Source of the DNA: DAHUZL01 sp035533215
GTDB lineage: Bacteria; Chloroflexota; Dormibacteria; Aeolococcales; Bog-877
Length of the DNA stretch: 64,000 nt
Assembly (NCBI GenBank): GCA_035533215.1
Contig: DATLUG010000037.1
Coordinates: 1-64,000 of the forward strand
Direction of reading: 5' to 3'
This document shows, in pieces, positions 1 through 9,600 of the stretch (position 1 is the stretch's first letter; each line of letters starts with the position of its first letter). Below the pieces are notes generated by a model. That model saw nothing but the letters and a program-made list of their open reading frames with translations. It did no database searches and was not told where the DNA came from. The position numbers and the translations under genes are program-made.

Positions 1-110
1 TGGTGGTGGGGGCGCGGACCCACGCCTCCAACACGCGGAGCTGGTCCGGTCCGACCGTCAGCGGCGGCGCTCGCTGCCACACACGCGCACCCTACCGCAT
101 CATCCCCCGA

Positions 111-139
111 TAGTCAAGTCAAATCGCGAACACTACACT
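111..139 (+). promoter_or_regulatory. Possible sigma-70-type promoter
   Basis: TAGTCA (111-116) and TACACT (134-139) are separated by 17 nt. The -10 hexamer is the same as at the mraZ and ftsA promoters in this window. It would drive the tiny ORF at 167. The -35 matches the consensus at only four of six positions, so this is tentative. Confidence 0.3.
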
Positions 140-166
140 AGGTCCCGTGGGCATCAGAACCAGCAC

Positions 167-256
167 ATGCCGGCCGAGACCTGGGACTCGCTGGCCGACT
201 ATGCTCTGAAGGAGGTCCTAGGCGCCGCGGAGAGGACCAGCGGAGACTCCACGTAG
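167..256 (+). CDS. Possible 29-codon small ORF
   Basis: ATG at 167 opens 29 codons ending at TAG 254-256. The product starts MPAETWDSLADYALKEVLG, has an acidic, amphipathic-looking composition, and resembles no family I know. There is a candidate promoter at 111-139 but no Shine-Dalgarno sequence. It could be a real small protein, the stub of a gene truncated by rearrangement, or chance. The rest of 1-440 shows no other gene. Confidence 0.2.
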   Translation: MPAETWDSLADYALKEVLGAAERTSGDST

Positions 257-440
257 GGCAGTCGTCGCGGACATCGTTGGTGCGATGTTATGCTTCTGAC
301 CATGGGGAGCAGCATCGCGACCGCAGTTGCTATCGGCCGCATTGCGCCGGTCCGAAATCTGAAGAGGAACCCTTGCCTCACATTGTACTTGCCGCCTAAC
401 GGGAAGGCGCGTTGCCCGGAAGCGTGATTGTCGCCTAGTC

Positions 441-1016
441 ATGCCTCGCGACGAGCGATCCGACACTGAGCGGCTTGATCTGTACATTGCTCGGGTCCGA
501 CAGTGTCTCGATTCGCGGCTAATAAGCAGCGGGTCCCTGCAGTCGCAGCTCTCACTCGGATTCAGCTCGAATCGATTAGAGGTATCCACCTACAATCCGG
601 ACGAAGAAACCCTCAGGGCTTTCCTACTCACGTTCCGGCAGTTCATCAGCCCCAAAGAGGACGTTTATGTCAACAGAATCGTCAATCTCCTCTACCCGGC
701 TCTGGATAGCGCGGAGCTACGGCGCTTGCTGAGATCGGCACGGGAAGGGTGGCTCGGAGCTCGCGCTGTCGGTGGGGTTCGACTGACCATAGATGGACAC
801 GACGTCGCGCCGGAACATGCACTAGATTTATGGATCAATGGCGTCTACTTCCACAACGATCGCCGCAAGTTGCAGGAGTTGCAATCCTATGGCCCTCTTG
901 GCATCCACTTTGCCCGGCGCCAGGTCCTCGATTATCTGATCGACGCGACTAACTACGTGACCTATATCGCTGATGTGATTATCCGAGCGAGATCTCAAGG
1001 CCTCCTGCACATATAG
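441..1016 (+). CDS. Hypothetical protein, 191 aa
   Basis: I do not recognise this family. The protein is soluble, with no signal peptide or membrane segment. It has a hydrophilic N-terminus, a middle block rich in aromatic and basic residues (FRQFISPKEDVYVNRI, roughly residues 75-90), and a C-terminal helical stretch with several Tyr and Ile residues. Third-codon-position GC is visibly lower than in the core genes downstream, which fits an acquired gene. It lies alone, 226 bp upstream of the LexA-like gene on the same strand, so a functional link to the LexA/Lon pair is possible but not shown. No convincing ribosome-binding site precedes ATG 441, so a leaderless transcript or another start remains open. 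Confidence 0.6.
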   Translation: MPRDERSDTERLDLYIARVRQCLDSRLISSGSLQSQLSLGFSSNRLEVSTYNPDEETLRAFLLTFRQFISPKEDVYVNRIVNLLYPALDSAELRRLLRSAREGWLGARAVGGVRLTIDGHDVAPEHALDLWINGVYFHNDRRKLQELQSYGPLGIHFARRQVLDYLIDATNYVTYIADVIIRARSQGLLHI

Positions 1017-1242
1017 CCGGGGCATCCGCTTGAAGGCTGACGTTCCCTCGCAGGAGTGAGGATGCGCAGTGTTACTCCGTTCACTCACGCCGAGGGGCCG
1101 GTATTGACCCGTGGTGGCCCTCGATCCGCAAGCGTACGATTCATCCCAGCCTGGGTCGTTGACAAGGACTACTCATGTTGCCCGACGACTCAGACCAATC
1201 ACACGACTTGATGTTTGACGCTGGTCTAGATGGGGGTTTGGA

Positions 1243-1902
1243 GTGAGGCCGCGTTCGACGAGTACTCTGACCCTCCGTCAGCGCCAGGTTCTCACCTTCC
1301 TCCGCGACTACCAACTCCGCTACGGGGCTAGTCCGACGGTCCGCGCGGTCGCCGAGTCGGTCGGACTTCGCTCGCCGGCAACCGCCCAGCACCACCTCGA
1401 CGAGCTCGAGTCCAAGGGGTATATTCACCGCCGCCGCGATCCGCCCCCGGCAATCCAGATCCTGCGCCCAGCCCTTCCGGAACGGCCGGTGGCTCTCGTC
1501 CCCCTTCTCGGGACCGTCCCCTCCGGTGCCGTCCCGCCATCCTGGGATCACATCCAGGAGTACGTCCCCGCGCCCGTGGGCGATCTCCGCGGCGACCCTG
1601 GGTGCTTTGCGCTCCGGGTCGTCGGGGATGCCCTGGTCCAGGCGGCGCTTCTCGATGGGGACCTCCTTTTCGTCCGGCCCGACCCAGAGCCGGGGGACGG
1701 GGCGCTGGTGGTCGCTCGGCAGAAGGGCGCGGCTGGAGACCCGGTACACCTCGTGATTAGGCGGATCTCCTGCTCGGCGGACCGGGCGGAGCTCCTGGCA
1801 GGCCTGCCGGGCGAGGAGCCGCGGCCGGTAGCTTCCGTCGAGATCCTCGGGGTGGTGGTCGGCGTTCTGCGCGGATACGGGGCCGAGGTCGGGCGGGGCT
1901 GA
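1243..1902 (+). CDS. LexA-like repressor lacking the catalytic Ser-Lys dyad
   Basis: The 219-residue protein has LexA architecture. An N-terminal winged helix (about residues 9-63) carries the LexA recognition-helix pattern SPATAQHHLDELESKGYI. An S24-type core follows from about residue 84. In active LexA the core reads GDSM, a VKR-type Lys and an Ala-Gly cleavage bond. Here the Ser position is Ala130 (VVGDALV), the Lys position is Arg173 (VIRRI), and the cleavage bond is Ser94-Gly95 (PLLGTVPSG). The fold-marking LLDGDLLFVR is retained, so the core should fold but not self-cleave. I infer a DNA-binding repressor that cannot be inactivated by RecA-stimulated autoproteolysis. The GTG start leaves a normal LexA N-terminus. 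A canonical LexA box lies just downstream, over the start of the Lon-like gene. Confidence 0.85.
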   Translation: MRPRSTSTLTLRQRQVLTFLRDYQLRYGASPTVRAVAESVGLRSPATAQHHLDELESKGYIHRRRDPPPAIQILRPALPERPVALVPLLGTVPSGAVPPSWDHIQEYVPAPVGDLRGDPGCFALRVVGDALVQAALLDGDLLFVRPDPEPGDGALVVARQKGAAGDPVHLVIRRISCSADRAELLAGLPGEEPRPVASVEILGVVVGVLRGYGAEVGRG

Positions 1903-1930
1903 GCCTCGCAGGCCGGCCCGCGACCTTGCG

Positions 1931-1960
1931 TTCGTAGGCTGGCTACTGATAGCCTACGAA
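1931..1960. repeat. Perfect 10-bp inverted repeat in the lexA-like/lon-like gap
   Basis: TTCGTAGGCT (1931-1940) and AGCCTACGAA (1951-1960) are exact reverse complements around a 10-nt spacer. They lie in the 59-bp gap between the two genes, and the right arm runs into the SOS box at 1957-1970. The element could be an operator for the LexA-like protein or another regulator. As RNA it would form a hairpin ending the upstream transcript, but no T-run follows. Confidence 0.75.
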
Positions 1961-1970
1961 CATGTGTTCG
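1957..1970. promoter_or_regulatory. Canonical SOS (LexA) box over the Lon-like start codon
   Basis: CGAAC-ATGT-GTTCG matches the Gram-positive LexA consensus CGAAC-N4-GTTCG exactly. The central ATGT contains the ATG at 1962 that opens the Lon-like reading frame. A repressor bound here would cover the transcription or translation start. Either the adjacent LexA-like protein or the resident chromosomal LexA could bind it. Confidence 0.8.
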
Positions 1971-3707
1971 ATGAACGATGATGCGACGCCTCCCTCGAGA
2001 CGGCTTGGCCCGACCTGGGAGGAGATGCTGGCGTGGCCCTACGAGCCCACCCCTCCGTCCCCTCCGCCGGGCTATCTCCTTCTCCCCACGGAGGGCGTTC
2101 CGCTCCCCGGGGAGGCGCTCGAAGTCTCGGCGCACTGGGACGACGAGGAGATCGCGCTGGCCACCCTCCCGGCCCCGCCGGGGGAAGTGGTCGTTCTGCC
2201 GCGGCTGACCCTGCCCGCGATCGATCCCGTCGGGCGCGTCGGCGTGCTGACGGTCGTCGATGGCGTCCAACGTGACGACCACGGTGGGATCGCGACCGCC
2301 CGCCTGATCGGGCAGCGCCGCGTTCGGGTCGCCCGCTGCCTCCAGACAACCCCCCACGTTCGGGTGGAGATCGAGACGGCCCGACCCGCATCAGACCCGA
2401 CCGATGCGGACCACCGCCGCCTGGACCGGCTTCGCGCCCGGATGAGCGGCCCCACCGGTGTGCCACGGGCCGCCGATCGCTCAGGCGAGCTGCGGGCGAT
2501 GCGGCCGGATCCGCTCACGGATGCGCTGGCCGTCCTCCTCCATCCCGGCGGCCACGACCGAGCCGCTCTGATTGAGGCAGTCGCCTGGGCCGATCGGGTT
2601 GCCCTGCTGTCCCGGTGGTGGGCCCGCAGCCACCGATCGGAACGCCGGAGCCCCCGAGGGGATCCCACCGACCTGGCGTCACGAGTGCGGCGCGCCGACC
2701 TCCCCACCGAGGTGAGACGCGTGGCCGAACGGGCACTCAAGAACGCTCACGGCCTAGAACGCACGGTCCACGAGGAGGTGGTGCGGTGCGTGCTCGATCT
2801 CCGCTGGACTCCACCGCCCGTTCTTCCCATCGACCTGGACGCGGCGCGGAGCCGGCTCGACGCCAGCCACGCCGGGATGGAGACAGTCAAGGAGGCGGTC
2901 CTCGACCACCTGGCCGTGCTCGAGTGGCGGCGGCGCCGCGGGCAGCCCGTGGCCGGGCCGTCGGGCGTGAACCTCTGCCTGATCGGGCCGCCCGGGACCG
3001 GGAAGACCACGATCGCCGAGGCGGTGGCGGCGGCGATGGGGCGGCGCTGTGAACGGATCGCCTTGGGCGGCGTCGACGACATCTTCCTGGTGGGGGCGGA
3101 CCGCGCCTACAACCGGGCGCGGCCTGGCGAGATCGTCCGGCGCCTCCGGTCAGCCAAAGCCCACCCCCAAGAACTGGTCTTCCTGCTGGACGAGATCGAC
3201 AAGATCCCGACCCAAACCAGCCATCCACCGCTTCCCGTTCTTCTGGCGCTCTTGGATCCGGCACAGAACGTCGCCTGGCGCGACCATTTCCTCGACGACA
3301 TCCCACTCGACCTCTCCGGGTCGGTCTTCCTCGCCACGGCCAACGATGCGGCCGCGATCCCTGCTCCCCTCCGGGACCGCCTGCACCTCATCCACGTGCC
3401 CCGGTACTCCCCCACGGCCCAGCTCGCGATCGGGCGGAGCCACGTCCTCCCCACCGTCTTGGCTCGCCTCGATGCCACCACCGCGGTGAACTTTACGGAC
3501 GAGGCTCTCGCCGTCCTCGTGGCAGACTACCCAGCGATAGGCGGCTTACGCCAGCTGGAGCAGCGCCTGATGGTGCTCGTCGGTCGTGCCCTTCGGCGCC
3601 ACCTCGCGACCGGCGAGGTGACGCTCGTGGACGCCGCGCGCGTGCGGGGCTGGATCCCGGCTGCGCCCGATTCCCGTGTGGGCTTCCACGCTGCGGTCCG
3701 CCGCTGA
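1962..3707 (+). CDS. Lon-type AAA+ ATPase without the protease domain
   Basis: The 581 residues align with Lon from the N-terminal substrate domain (about 37-135) through the AAA+ module. Walker A GPPGTGKT is near residue 342. The pore-loop tyrosine is in AYNRARPG. Walker B LVFLLDEIDK is near 405, sensor 1 is SVFLATAND, the arginine-finger segment is IPAPLRDR near 470, and the sensor-2 region is GGLRQLEQR near 530. Full-length Lon is about 780-800 residues. This protein stops where the Ser/Lys peptidase would begin. It is therefore probably an active unfoldase or remodelling ATPase with no proteolytic site. A second in-frame ATG lies at 1971. The first start sits inside an SOS box, so a leaderless message is plausible. 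The partner or substrate is unknown. The neighbouring non-cleavable LexA-like repressor is an obvious candidate (inference). Confidence 0.85.
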   Translation: MCSMNDDATPPSRRLGPTWEEMLAWPYEPTPPSPPPGYLLLPTEGVPLPGEALEVSAHWDDEEIALATLPAPPGEVVVLPRLTLPAIDPVGRVGVLTVVDGVQRDDHGGIATARLIGQRRVRVARCLQTTPHVRVEIETARPASDPTDADHRRLDRLRARMSGPTGVPRAADRSGELRAMRPDPLTDALAVLLHPGGHDRAALIEAVAWADRVALLSRWWARSHRSERRSPRGDPTDLASRVRRADLPTEVRRVAERALKNAHGLERTVHEEVVRCVLDLRWTPPPVLPIDLDAARSRLDASHAGMETVKEAVLDHLAVLEWRRRRGQPVAGPSGVNLCLIGPPGTGKTTIAEAVAAAMGRRCERIALGGVDDIFLVGADRAYNRARPGEIVRRLRSAKAHPQELVFLLDEIDKIPTQTSHPPLPVLLALLDPAQNVAWRDHFLDDIPLDLSGSVFLATANDAAAIPAPLRDRLHLIHVPRYSPTAQLAIGRSHVLPTVLARLDATTAVNFTDEALAVLVADYPAIGGLRQLEQRLMVLVGRALRRHLATGEVTLVDAARVRGWIPAAPDSRVGFHAAVRR

Positions 3708-3753
3708 CGGCCCGATCCCTCCTGCTCCTCGGACCCCGCTCCGTGCCGCCCAC

Positions 3754-3782
3754 TTGCCGAGGCGCTGCCCGGTTGGTACGGT
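3754..3782 (+). promoter_or_regulatory. Putative promoter of the hsdMSR operon
   Basis: TTGCCG (3754-3759) and TACGGT (3777-3782) are separated by 17 nt. They lie 36 bp upstream of the hsdM GTG start in the 110-bp gap after the Lon-like gene. Confidence 0.5.
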
Positions 3783-3817
3783 TGCGGTCATGATTCGACG
3801 TTCCAGGTGCCGCTGAG

Positions 3818-5320
3818 GTGCAGTCCCCCGGCGTGACGCAGCAGGAGCTGGAATCCCGGCTCTGGGCCGCGGCCAACTCCCTCCGTGGGCCCGTCGACCC
3901 CGCCGACTTCAAAGCCTATATCTTCCCGCTCCTGTTCTTCAAGCGGATCAGCGACGCCTGGGCGGAAGAGCACGACGAAGCCGTCGTCAAGTACGGGCCG
4001 CGTCTCTCCGGGGAGATTGAGGCGGACTACCACCGGTTTGTGGTGCCGAAGGGCTGCCGATGGCCCGACCTGCGGCGCATCCCAGAGAACGTCGGGGTGG
4101 GCCTCCAGCGCATCCTCCAGCGGATCGAAGCGGCCAACCCGGAGACGCTGGCCGGGATCTTCGGGGACGTGCAGTGGGGCAATAAGGACAAGCTCCCCGA
4201 AGTCGCGCTGCTCAACCTCATCGACACCTTCGGCTCGCTCAACCTCGCACCCGCACGGGTGGGCAACGACGTGCTGGGGGCCGCCTACGAATATCTGCTG
4301 AAGCAGTTCGCGGACTCGTCCGGCGCCAAGGCCGGAGAGTTCTTCACGCCGCGGGCGGTGGTGCGGCTCCTGACGCGGCTCCTCGACCCCCAGCCGACCG
4401 ACACCGTGTACGACCCCGCCTGTGGATCCGGCGGGATGTTGATCGAGGCCGCCAACGAAGTCCACGAAGCTGGCGGCTCACTTCGCCAGATGCGCTTCTA
4501 CGGCCAGGAGGTCAGCCTCACGACCGCGGCGATTGCGCGGATGAACCTGTACCTGCACGACATCGAGGATGCCGAGGTTCTCCGAGGCGACACCCTCCGT
4601 GAGCCAAAGTTCCGAGACGCCCGCGGACGCCTGGAGCGGTTCAACGTCGTCATCGCGAATCCCCCGTTCTCGCTGAAGAACTGGGGCGCCGACCGGTGGG
4701 CAGCTGACCCGTGGGGCCGGGCGGCGTGCGGGGTGCCCCCGAAGACGAACGGGGACATGGCGTGGGTCCAGCACATGGTGGCCTCCATGGACCAGAAGCG
4801 GGGACGACTTGGGGTCGTGATGCCCCATGGCGTCCTGTTCCGGGGCGGAGCCGAGGGGCGCATTCGCGAGTGCCTGATCAAGGCGGACCAGCTGGAGGCG
4901 GTCGTTGGGCTGGCCCCCAATCTCTTCTACTCGACGACCATCCCCGCCTGCCTCCTCATCTTCCGAGTCGCCAAGCCCTCGGCCCACCAGGGGCACGTCC
5001 TCATCGTGGATGGCTCCAAGCGCTTTCAGAAGGGCCGGAACCAGAACGCGATGACCGAGGAGGACATCGGCGCCATCGTCACCGCCTACCAGAGCGATGG
5101 AAACGGCAGCGGCGATGCCTCGGTCCCAACTGTCCTCGTTCCCCACACAGAGATCGAGGCGAACGGCTGGGATCTCAACATCGGCCGGTATCTCAAGACC
5201 GAGGCGGGGGAGACCGCCAGCGTGGCGGACGCCCTGGCCGCGCTCCGTGAGGCGCAGGCGAAGCTCCACACGGCAGAGACTGCGATGGAGGAGCGGTTGA
5301 AGGCGGCTGGATATGCGTGA
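3818..5320 (+). CDS. hsdM: Type I restriction-modification system, DNA methyltransferase subunit
   Basis: This 500-residue N6-adenine methyltransferase is the M subunit of a type I enzyme. It begins with the helical HsdM N-terminal domain (LWAAANSLRGPVDPADFK...FFKRISD). The SAM-binding motif YDPACGSGGML follows near residue 197, and the catalytic NPPF motif (VIANPPFSLKNW) is near residue 280. The length is normal for the family. The GTG start at 3818 gives the usual N-terminus. The last 8 nt overlap hsdS, which indicates translational coupling. It should methylate adenines within the bipartite sequence chosen by HsdS, in the nucleoid, protecting host DNA. No frameshift or missing motif is visible. 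Confidence 0.95.
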   Translation: MQSPGVTQQELESRLWAAANSLRGPVDPADFKAYIFPLLFFKRISDAWAEEHDEAVVKYGPRLSGEIEADYHRFVVPKGCRWPDLRRIPENVGVGLQRILQRIEAANPETLAGIFGDVQWGNKDKLPEVALLNLIDTFGSLNLAPARVGNDVLGAAYEYLLKQFADSSGAKAGEFFTPRAVVRLLTRLLDPQPTDTVYDPACGSGGMLIEAANEVHEAGGSLRQMRFYGQEVSLTTAAIARMNLYLHDIEDAEVLRGDTLREPKFRDARGRLERFNVVIANPPFSLKNWGADRWAADPWGRAACGVPPKTNGDMAWVQHMVASMDQKRGRLGVVMPHGVLFRGGAEGRIRECLIKADQLEAVVGLAPNLFYSTTIPACLLIFRVAKPSAHQGHVLIVDGSKRFQKGRNQNAMTEEDIGAIVTAYQSDGNGSGDASVPTVLVPHTEIEANGWDLNIGRYLKTEAGETASVADALAALREAQAKLHTAETAMEERLKAAGYA

Positions 5321-6608
5321 CGGGTGGCACGAGACTACCCTCGGGGCGATTGCCGAGGTGGTGGGAGGCGGAACTCCGCCAACCAAGATCGCCGAGTACT
5401 GGGGCGGATCTATTGCGTGGCTGACCCCGACCGAGGTGGTCGCAGCTGACGGCGAGGTCATTCACAATAGCAAGCGAACGATTACGGAAGCCGGGCTGAG
5501 CCGGAGTGCCGCCACGCTTCTTCCGGTTGGCTCCGTCCTCGTAACCTCCCGGGCCACAGTCGGTGCCGTGGCGATGGCCGGACGTCCCGTTGCCACAAAT
5601 CAAGGGTTCCAGTCTCTTGTCCCTGGACCCAGCGTCCTTCCTTGGTACCTTCTCTACTGGGCTCAGGCACACAAGGGGGATCTGCAGCGCCTTGCCAGCG
5701 GAACCATCTTCCCGGAAGTGTCGCACTCAAAGATGCTCCGCGTGCCCGTTGTGCTCCCCCCGCTCGCCGACCAGCGCCGGATCGTCGACCTGATCGCGTC
5801 GGTCGACGCGGCGGTCGAGGCGACGGGCGCGACCAGGGAGACCGCCCGAGCCGCGCGGGCGGCACTCCTCAGCGACCTGTTCTCCGGGCGGCGGCGGTTG
5901 ACGAACGTCGAGGTCGAGACTGCGCGAGCGCGACTCGAACCGACACACGTTCTGGCAAGCTCGGCACTAGTCCCAGTAGACTCTGTTCCGGACGGCTGGC
6001 AACTGACAACCCTTGGCCGTTTAGTCACATTCGCCAGTGGATTCGCCTTTTCCGATCGCTTTCAGGGCAGGCGTGAAGGGATCCCTTTCTACAAGGTCAG
6101 CGATATGAACCGGCCTGAGAATGCTATCGCAATGTCGGTGTCCGCAAACTATGTCACGCCATCGGCTCTCAGCGCGATGCGTGCTCGCTCGTGGCCTCCT
6201 GGCACTGTCGTCTTCCCAAAGGTTGGTGCCGCTCTGCTGACGGAGAAGCGGCGGATCCTCAGTGAGCAAAGTGCCTTCGACAACAATGTGATGGGGCTAG
6301 TCGCGGGCGATGCCGTTCTTCCGCGCTGGCTGCTTTGCTTCATGCAGACGGTGCGCTTCAAGGATGTCGTGCAACAGGGAGCCGTGCCGTCGGTGAGCCA
6401 GGGCATCGTCGGGAATATTCCCGTGCCACTGCCACCGCTTGACGAACAGCGCCGGATGGTCGACGTCCTTGCCTCCGTTGACACTTATATGGAGACGGCT
6501 CTTTTGCGGCATGGCGCGATACAGGCGCTTCGCTCTGCGCTCCTTGCGGACCTCCTCTCGGGCCGCCATAAGATGCCCGCCTCCTACGACGAACTGGTGA
6601 GCGCCTGA
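5313..6608 (+). CDS. hsdS: Type I restriction-modification system, specificity subunit
   Basis: The 431-residue protein has the two-fold HsdS layout. Target-recognition domain 1 (about 1-150) is followed by a conserved helix containing PPLADQRRIVDLIASVDAAVEAT. Domain 2 (about 215-365) is followed by a second helix, PPLDEQRRMVDVLASVDTYMETA. The two domains set the two half-sites of the DNA target, and the helices set the spacer. Both halves are complete, so this should be a functional specificity subunit. Domain 2 has visibly lower GC than hsdM, as is common where recognition domains are exchanged by recombination. It overlaps hsdM by 8 nt and ends 3 nt before hsdR. Confidence 0.95.
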   Translation: MRDGWHETTLGAIAEVVGGGTPPTKIAEYWGGSIAWLTPTEVVAADGEVIHNSKRTITEAGLSRSAATLLPVGSVLVTSRATVGAVAMAGRPVATNQGFQSLVPGPSVLPWYLLYWAQAHKGDLQRLASGTIFPEVSHSKMLRVPVVLPPLADQRRIVDLIASVDAAVEATGATRETARAARAALLSDLFSGRRRLTNVEVETARARLEPTHVLASSALVPVDSVPDGWQLTTLGRLVTFASGFAFSDRFQGRREGIPFYKVSDMNRPENAIAMSVSANYVTPSALSAMRARSWPPGTVVFPKVGAALLTEKRRILSEQSAFDNNVMGLVAGDAVLPRWLLCFMQTVRFKDVVQQGAVPSVSQGIVGNIPVPLPPLDEQRRMVDVLASVDTYMETALLRHGAIQALRSALLADLLSGRHKMPASYDELVSA

Positions 6609-6611
6609 GCC

Positions 6612-9600
6612 ATGACACCCGCTGAGGACATCAACGAGTCCGCGGTGCAGGATGCCCTCGTCGCCAAACTGTCCACTCTTGGCTGGCGCTTCATCCGCGG
6701 AGAGGACCTCGATCGCCAGTATGACGATGCCCTGATCGAATCCGATGTGGCGGCGGCCCTCATCCGCCTCAACCCCGTCATCGCCGAGCGGCCGGAGCGC
6801 GCAGAAGAAGTTCTCGCCAAGCTCCGGGCCGTGCTGTTGGCCGTGACGAATGATGGATTAGTGGCGACGAATGAGGAGATGGTGGCCTGGCTGTGCGGGC
6901 GCCGAACGCATCGGTTTGTCGGTACGGACGACTTCGTTCCCGTCCGGCTGGTGGACCTTGGCCGTCCGGAGCGCAACACGCTCGTCGTCTCGACGGAGGT
7001 GACGTACACGCCCGGGACTGAGGAGCGACGCTACGACCTCGTGCTGTGGGCGAACGGGTTCCCGCTGGTCGTCGGCGAGACCAAGACCCCCGATAGCGTG
7101 AACAAGTCGTGGCTCAATGGGGCGCACGACATCCACGCCGCCTATGAGGTCAAGACGCCGGGGTTCTTCGTCCCGAACGTGTTGAGCTTCGCGACGGAGG
7201 GCAAGGACTTCCGGTATGGAGCGGTGCGCCAGCCGCCCGAGATGTGGCTGCCGTGGTCGCGCACGACGGAGACGCCGCTGCTGCCCGGACTCGCCTCCGC
7301 CCTCCGGTCGGCGGAGCTCCTGCTGGCCCCGTCCATGCTTCTCGACATCCTGCGGACGTACACCCTGTTCTCTCGCGAGTCATCGGCGAGTGGCGGGGCC
7401 GAGTTCAAGATCATCCCGCGGTACCCCCAGGTCGAGGCAGTCGAAGCCATCGTGGCCCGGGTTCGGGATCCGCGCCGGCGGCGGGGTCTCGTGTGGCACC
7501 ACCAGGGGTCGGGCAAGACCCTGCTGATGGCGTTTGCGGCGGCCAAGATCCGTCAGCAGGCGGACTTGGACGCCCCGACCATCCTGGTGGTGCTGGACCG
7601 GCTGGACATCATCGAGCAGACCCGCTCCGAGTTCCTGTCGGTGGGACTGCCATCGATGAAGGTGGCCGAGACCAAGGACGAGCTGCGGCAGCTGCTCCGC
7701 GCCGACGATGCCCGGGGCGTGATCGTGACGACGATCTTCCGGTTCGAGGGGGCCGGTCTGCTCAACGACCGCGCGAACATCGTGGTCCTGGTCGACGAGG
7801 CCCACCGGACCCAGGAAGGCCGCCTCGGCATGGAGATGCGGGAAGCCTTGCCGAACGCCAAGTTCATCGGGCTCACCGGCAGTCCTATCTCCACCCGAGA
7901 CCGAAACACCTGGGCGACATTCGGGGATCCCGACGACCCGGGCGGGGTGCTGAACCACTACTCTGTGGATCGTTCGATCGCCGATGGGACGACCCTGCCG
8001 ATCCACGTGGAGACGCGGCTGGTGGACTTCCATGTCGATCACGCGGCACTTGACGAGGCGTTCGCCGAGCTCGCTGCTGCGGAGGGGCTGGACGAGGGTG
8101 AGGCGGGGTACCTGTCCAAGCGCGTCAGTCGAGTGGACCAGCTGATGAAGGCACCGGCTCGGGTGAAGGCGGTCTGCGAGGACATCGTGGCGCACTACCG
8201 TGCCAAGCTCGCCCCGCTGGGACTCAAAGCTCAGATCGTCACCTTCGATCGTGAGTGCTGCGTGCTCTACCACGATGCCATCTCCGCTCTCCTCCACGAG
8301 AGAGAGGAGGCGACCGTCGTGATGACCGCGGAGAAAGCGGACCCCAAGGAGTGGTCGGCCTGGGATCGGGAGCGCGAGGCGGAGAACCGGATCAAGGACC
8401 GCTTCCGGGACCCGGCGGATCCCCTGCGCCTCCTGATCGTCACGGCCAAGCTGCTGACGGGCTTCAACGCCCCGATCGAGGGCGCGCTCTACCTGGACAA
8501 GCCGCTGCGCGCCCACATGCTCTTCCAAGCCGTCTGCCGGACGAACCGACGATGGACCGACCCTCGGACCGGCCAGGAGAAGCTGTATGGGCTGGTCGTG
8601 GACTACGTGGGGCTCGGGCAGGAGCTCGCCAAGGCGGTGGCCGTGGCCGACTCTGGCCAGCGCACGCAGCGCCCCGTCGAGATCGGGGAGCTGATCGACA
8701 CCCTCGCCCAGTCCGTTGCCACCGCCATGGCGCGGTTCGCCGGTATCGACCGGACGGCCAGCGGCTTCGAGCAGCTGTATGCGGCCCAGGAGCGCCTGCC
8801 CGACCGGACCAGCCGCGACGCCTTCGCCGAGGAGTTCCTGCGGGCTCAGGGGCTGTTCGAGTTCCTCTCGCCCGATCCTGGGCTCCGCCCGTTCGAAGTC
8901 GACTACCGCTGGCTGGCCCGCATCTATCGCTCCGTCACCCCCACGGACTCCGCCAACCTCCTGCTCTGGCACCGCCTCGGCGCCAAGACGGCGGCGCTCA
9001 TTCACGAGCACCTAACCGACGTCACCCTCGACTCGGCGGGATTGGAAACGATCGCCATCGATGCCGGTGTGTTCGAGAAGCTCCGCCAGCTTCGCCTCTG
9101 GCCTCCCGACGACCCCGAGCCCCCGGAGCCGCCTACGATCGAGGAGGTGATCGACCGCCTGGAAGCCCGACTCCGGGCCAAGCTCGCGGGCCCCGCCGGC
9201 AGCCACGTGGTGTGGCAGTCAATCTCCGCGCGCCTGGAGGCGCTCCGCCGCGTCACGATCGACACCGCTACGGCCAGCGTCGACTTCCTCAAGCAGCTCC
9301 TTGAGGTGGCGCGGGATCTGGTCGCCGCCGAGCGAGCCGACGAGGCAGGCCACCTCGACGACCTCCGGGTGGTCGATCCTGACCGCGGCGCGCTCACCCA
9401 GATCCTTGAGGAGTACGCGCCCGCGGATACCCCGGTCATCGTCGAGAACGTCGTCGAGCAGATCGACGCCATCGTCCGGCCCATCCGCGGGACCGGCTGG
9501 CAGACCAGCCACCCCGGCGACCGCGAGGTGAGGCGCCAGCTGCGGGAGGTCTTGAGCCGCCAACAGCTCCCTGCACAGGGCGCGATATTCGATCGGGCCT

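Noticed and set aside
1..40. Possible att repeat of the tmRNA 3' end at the left edge (GCCTCCA)
   Set aside because: The match is only seven bases and lacks the T-arm sequence. It is likely chance.
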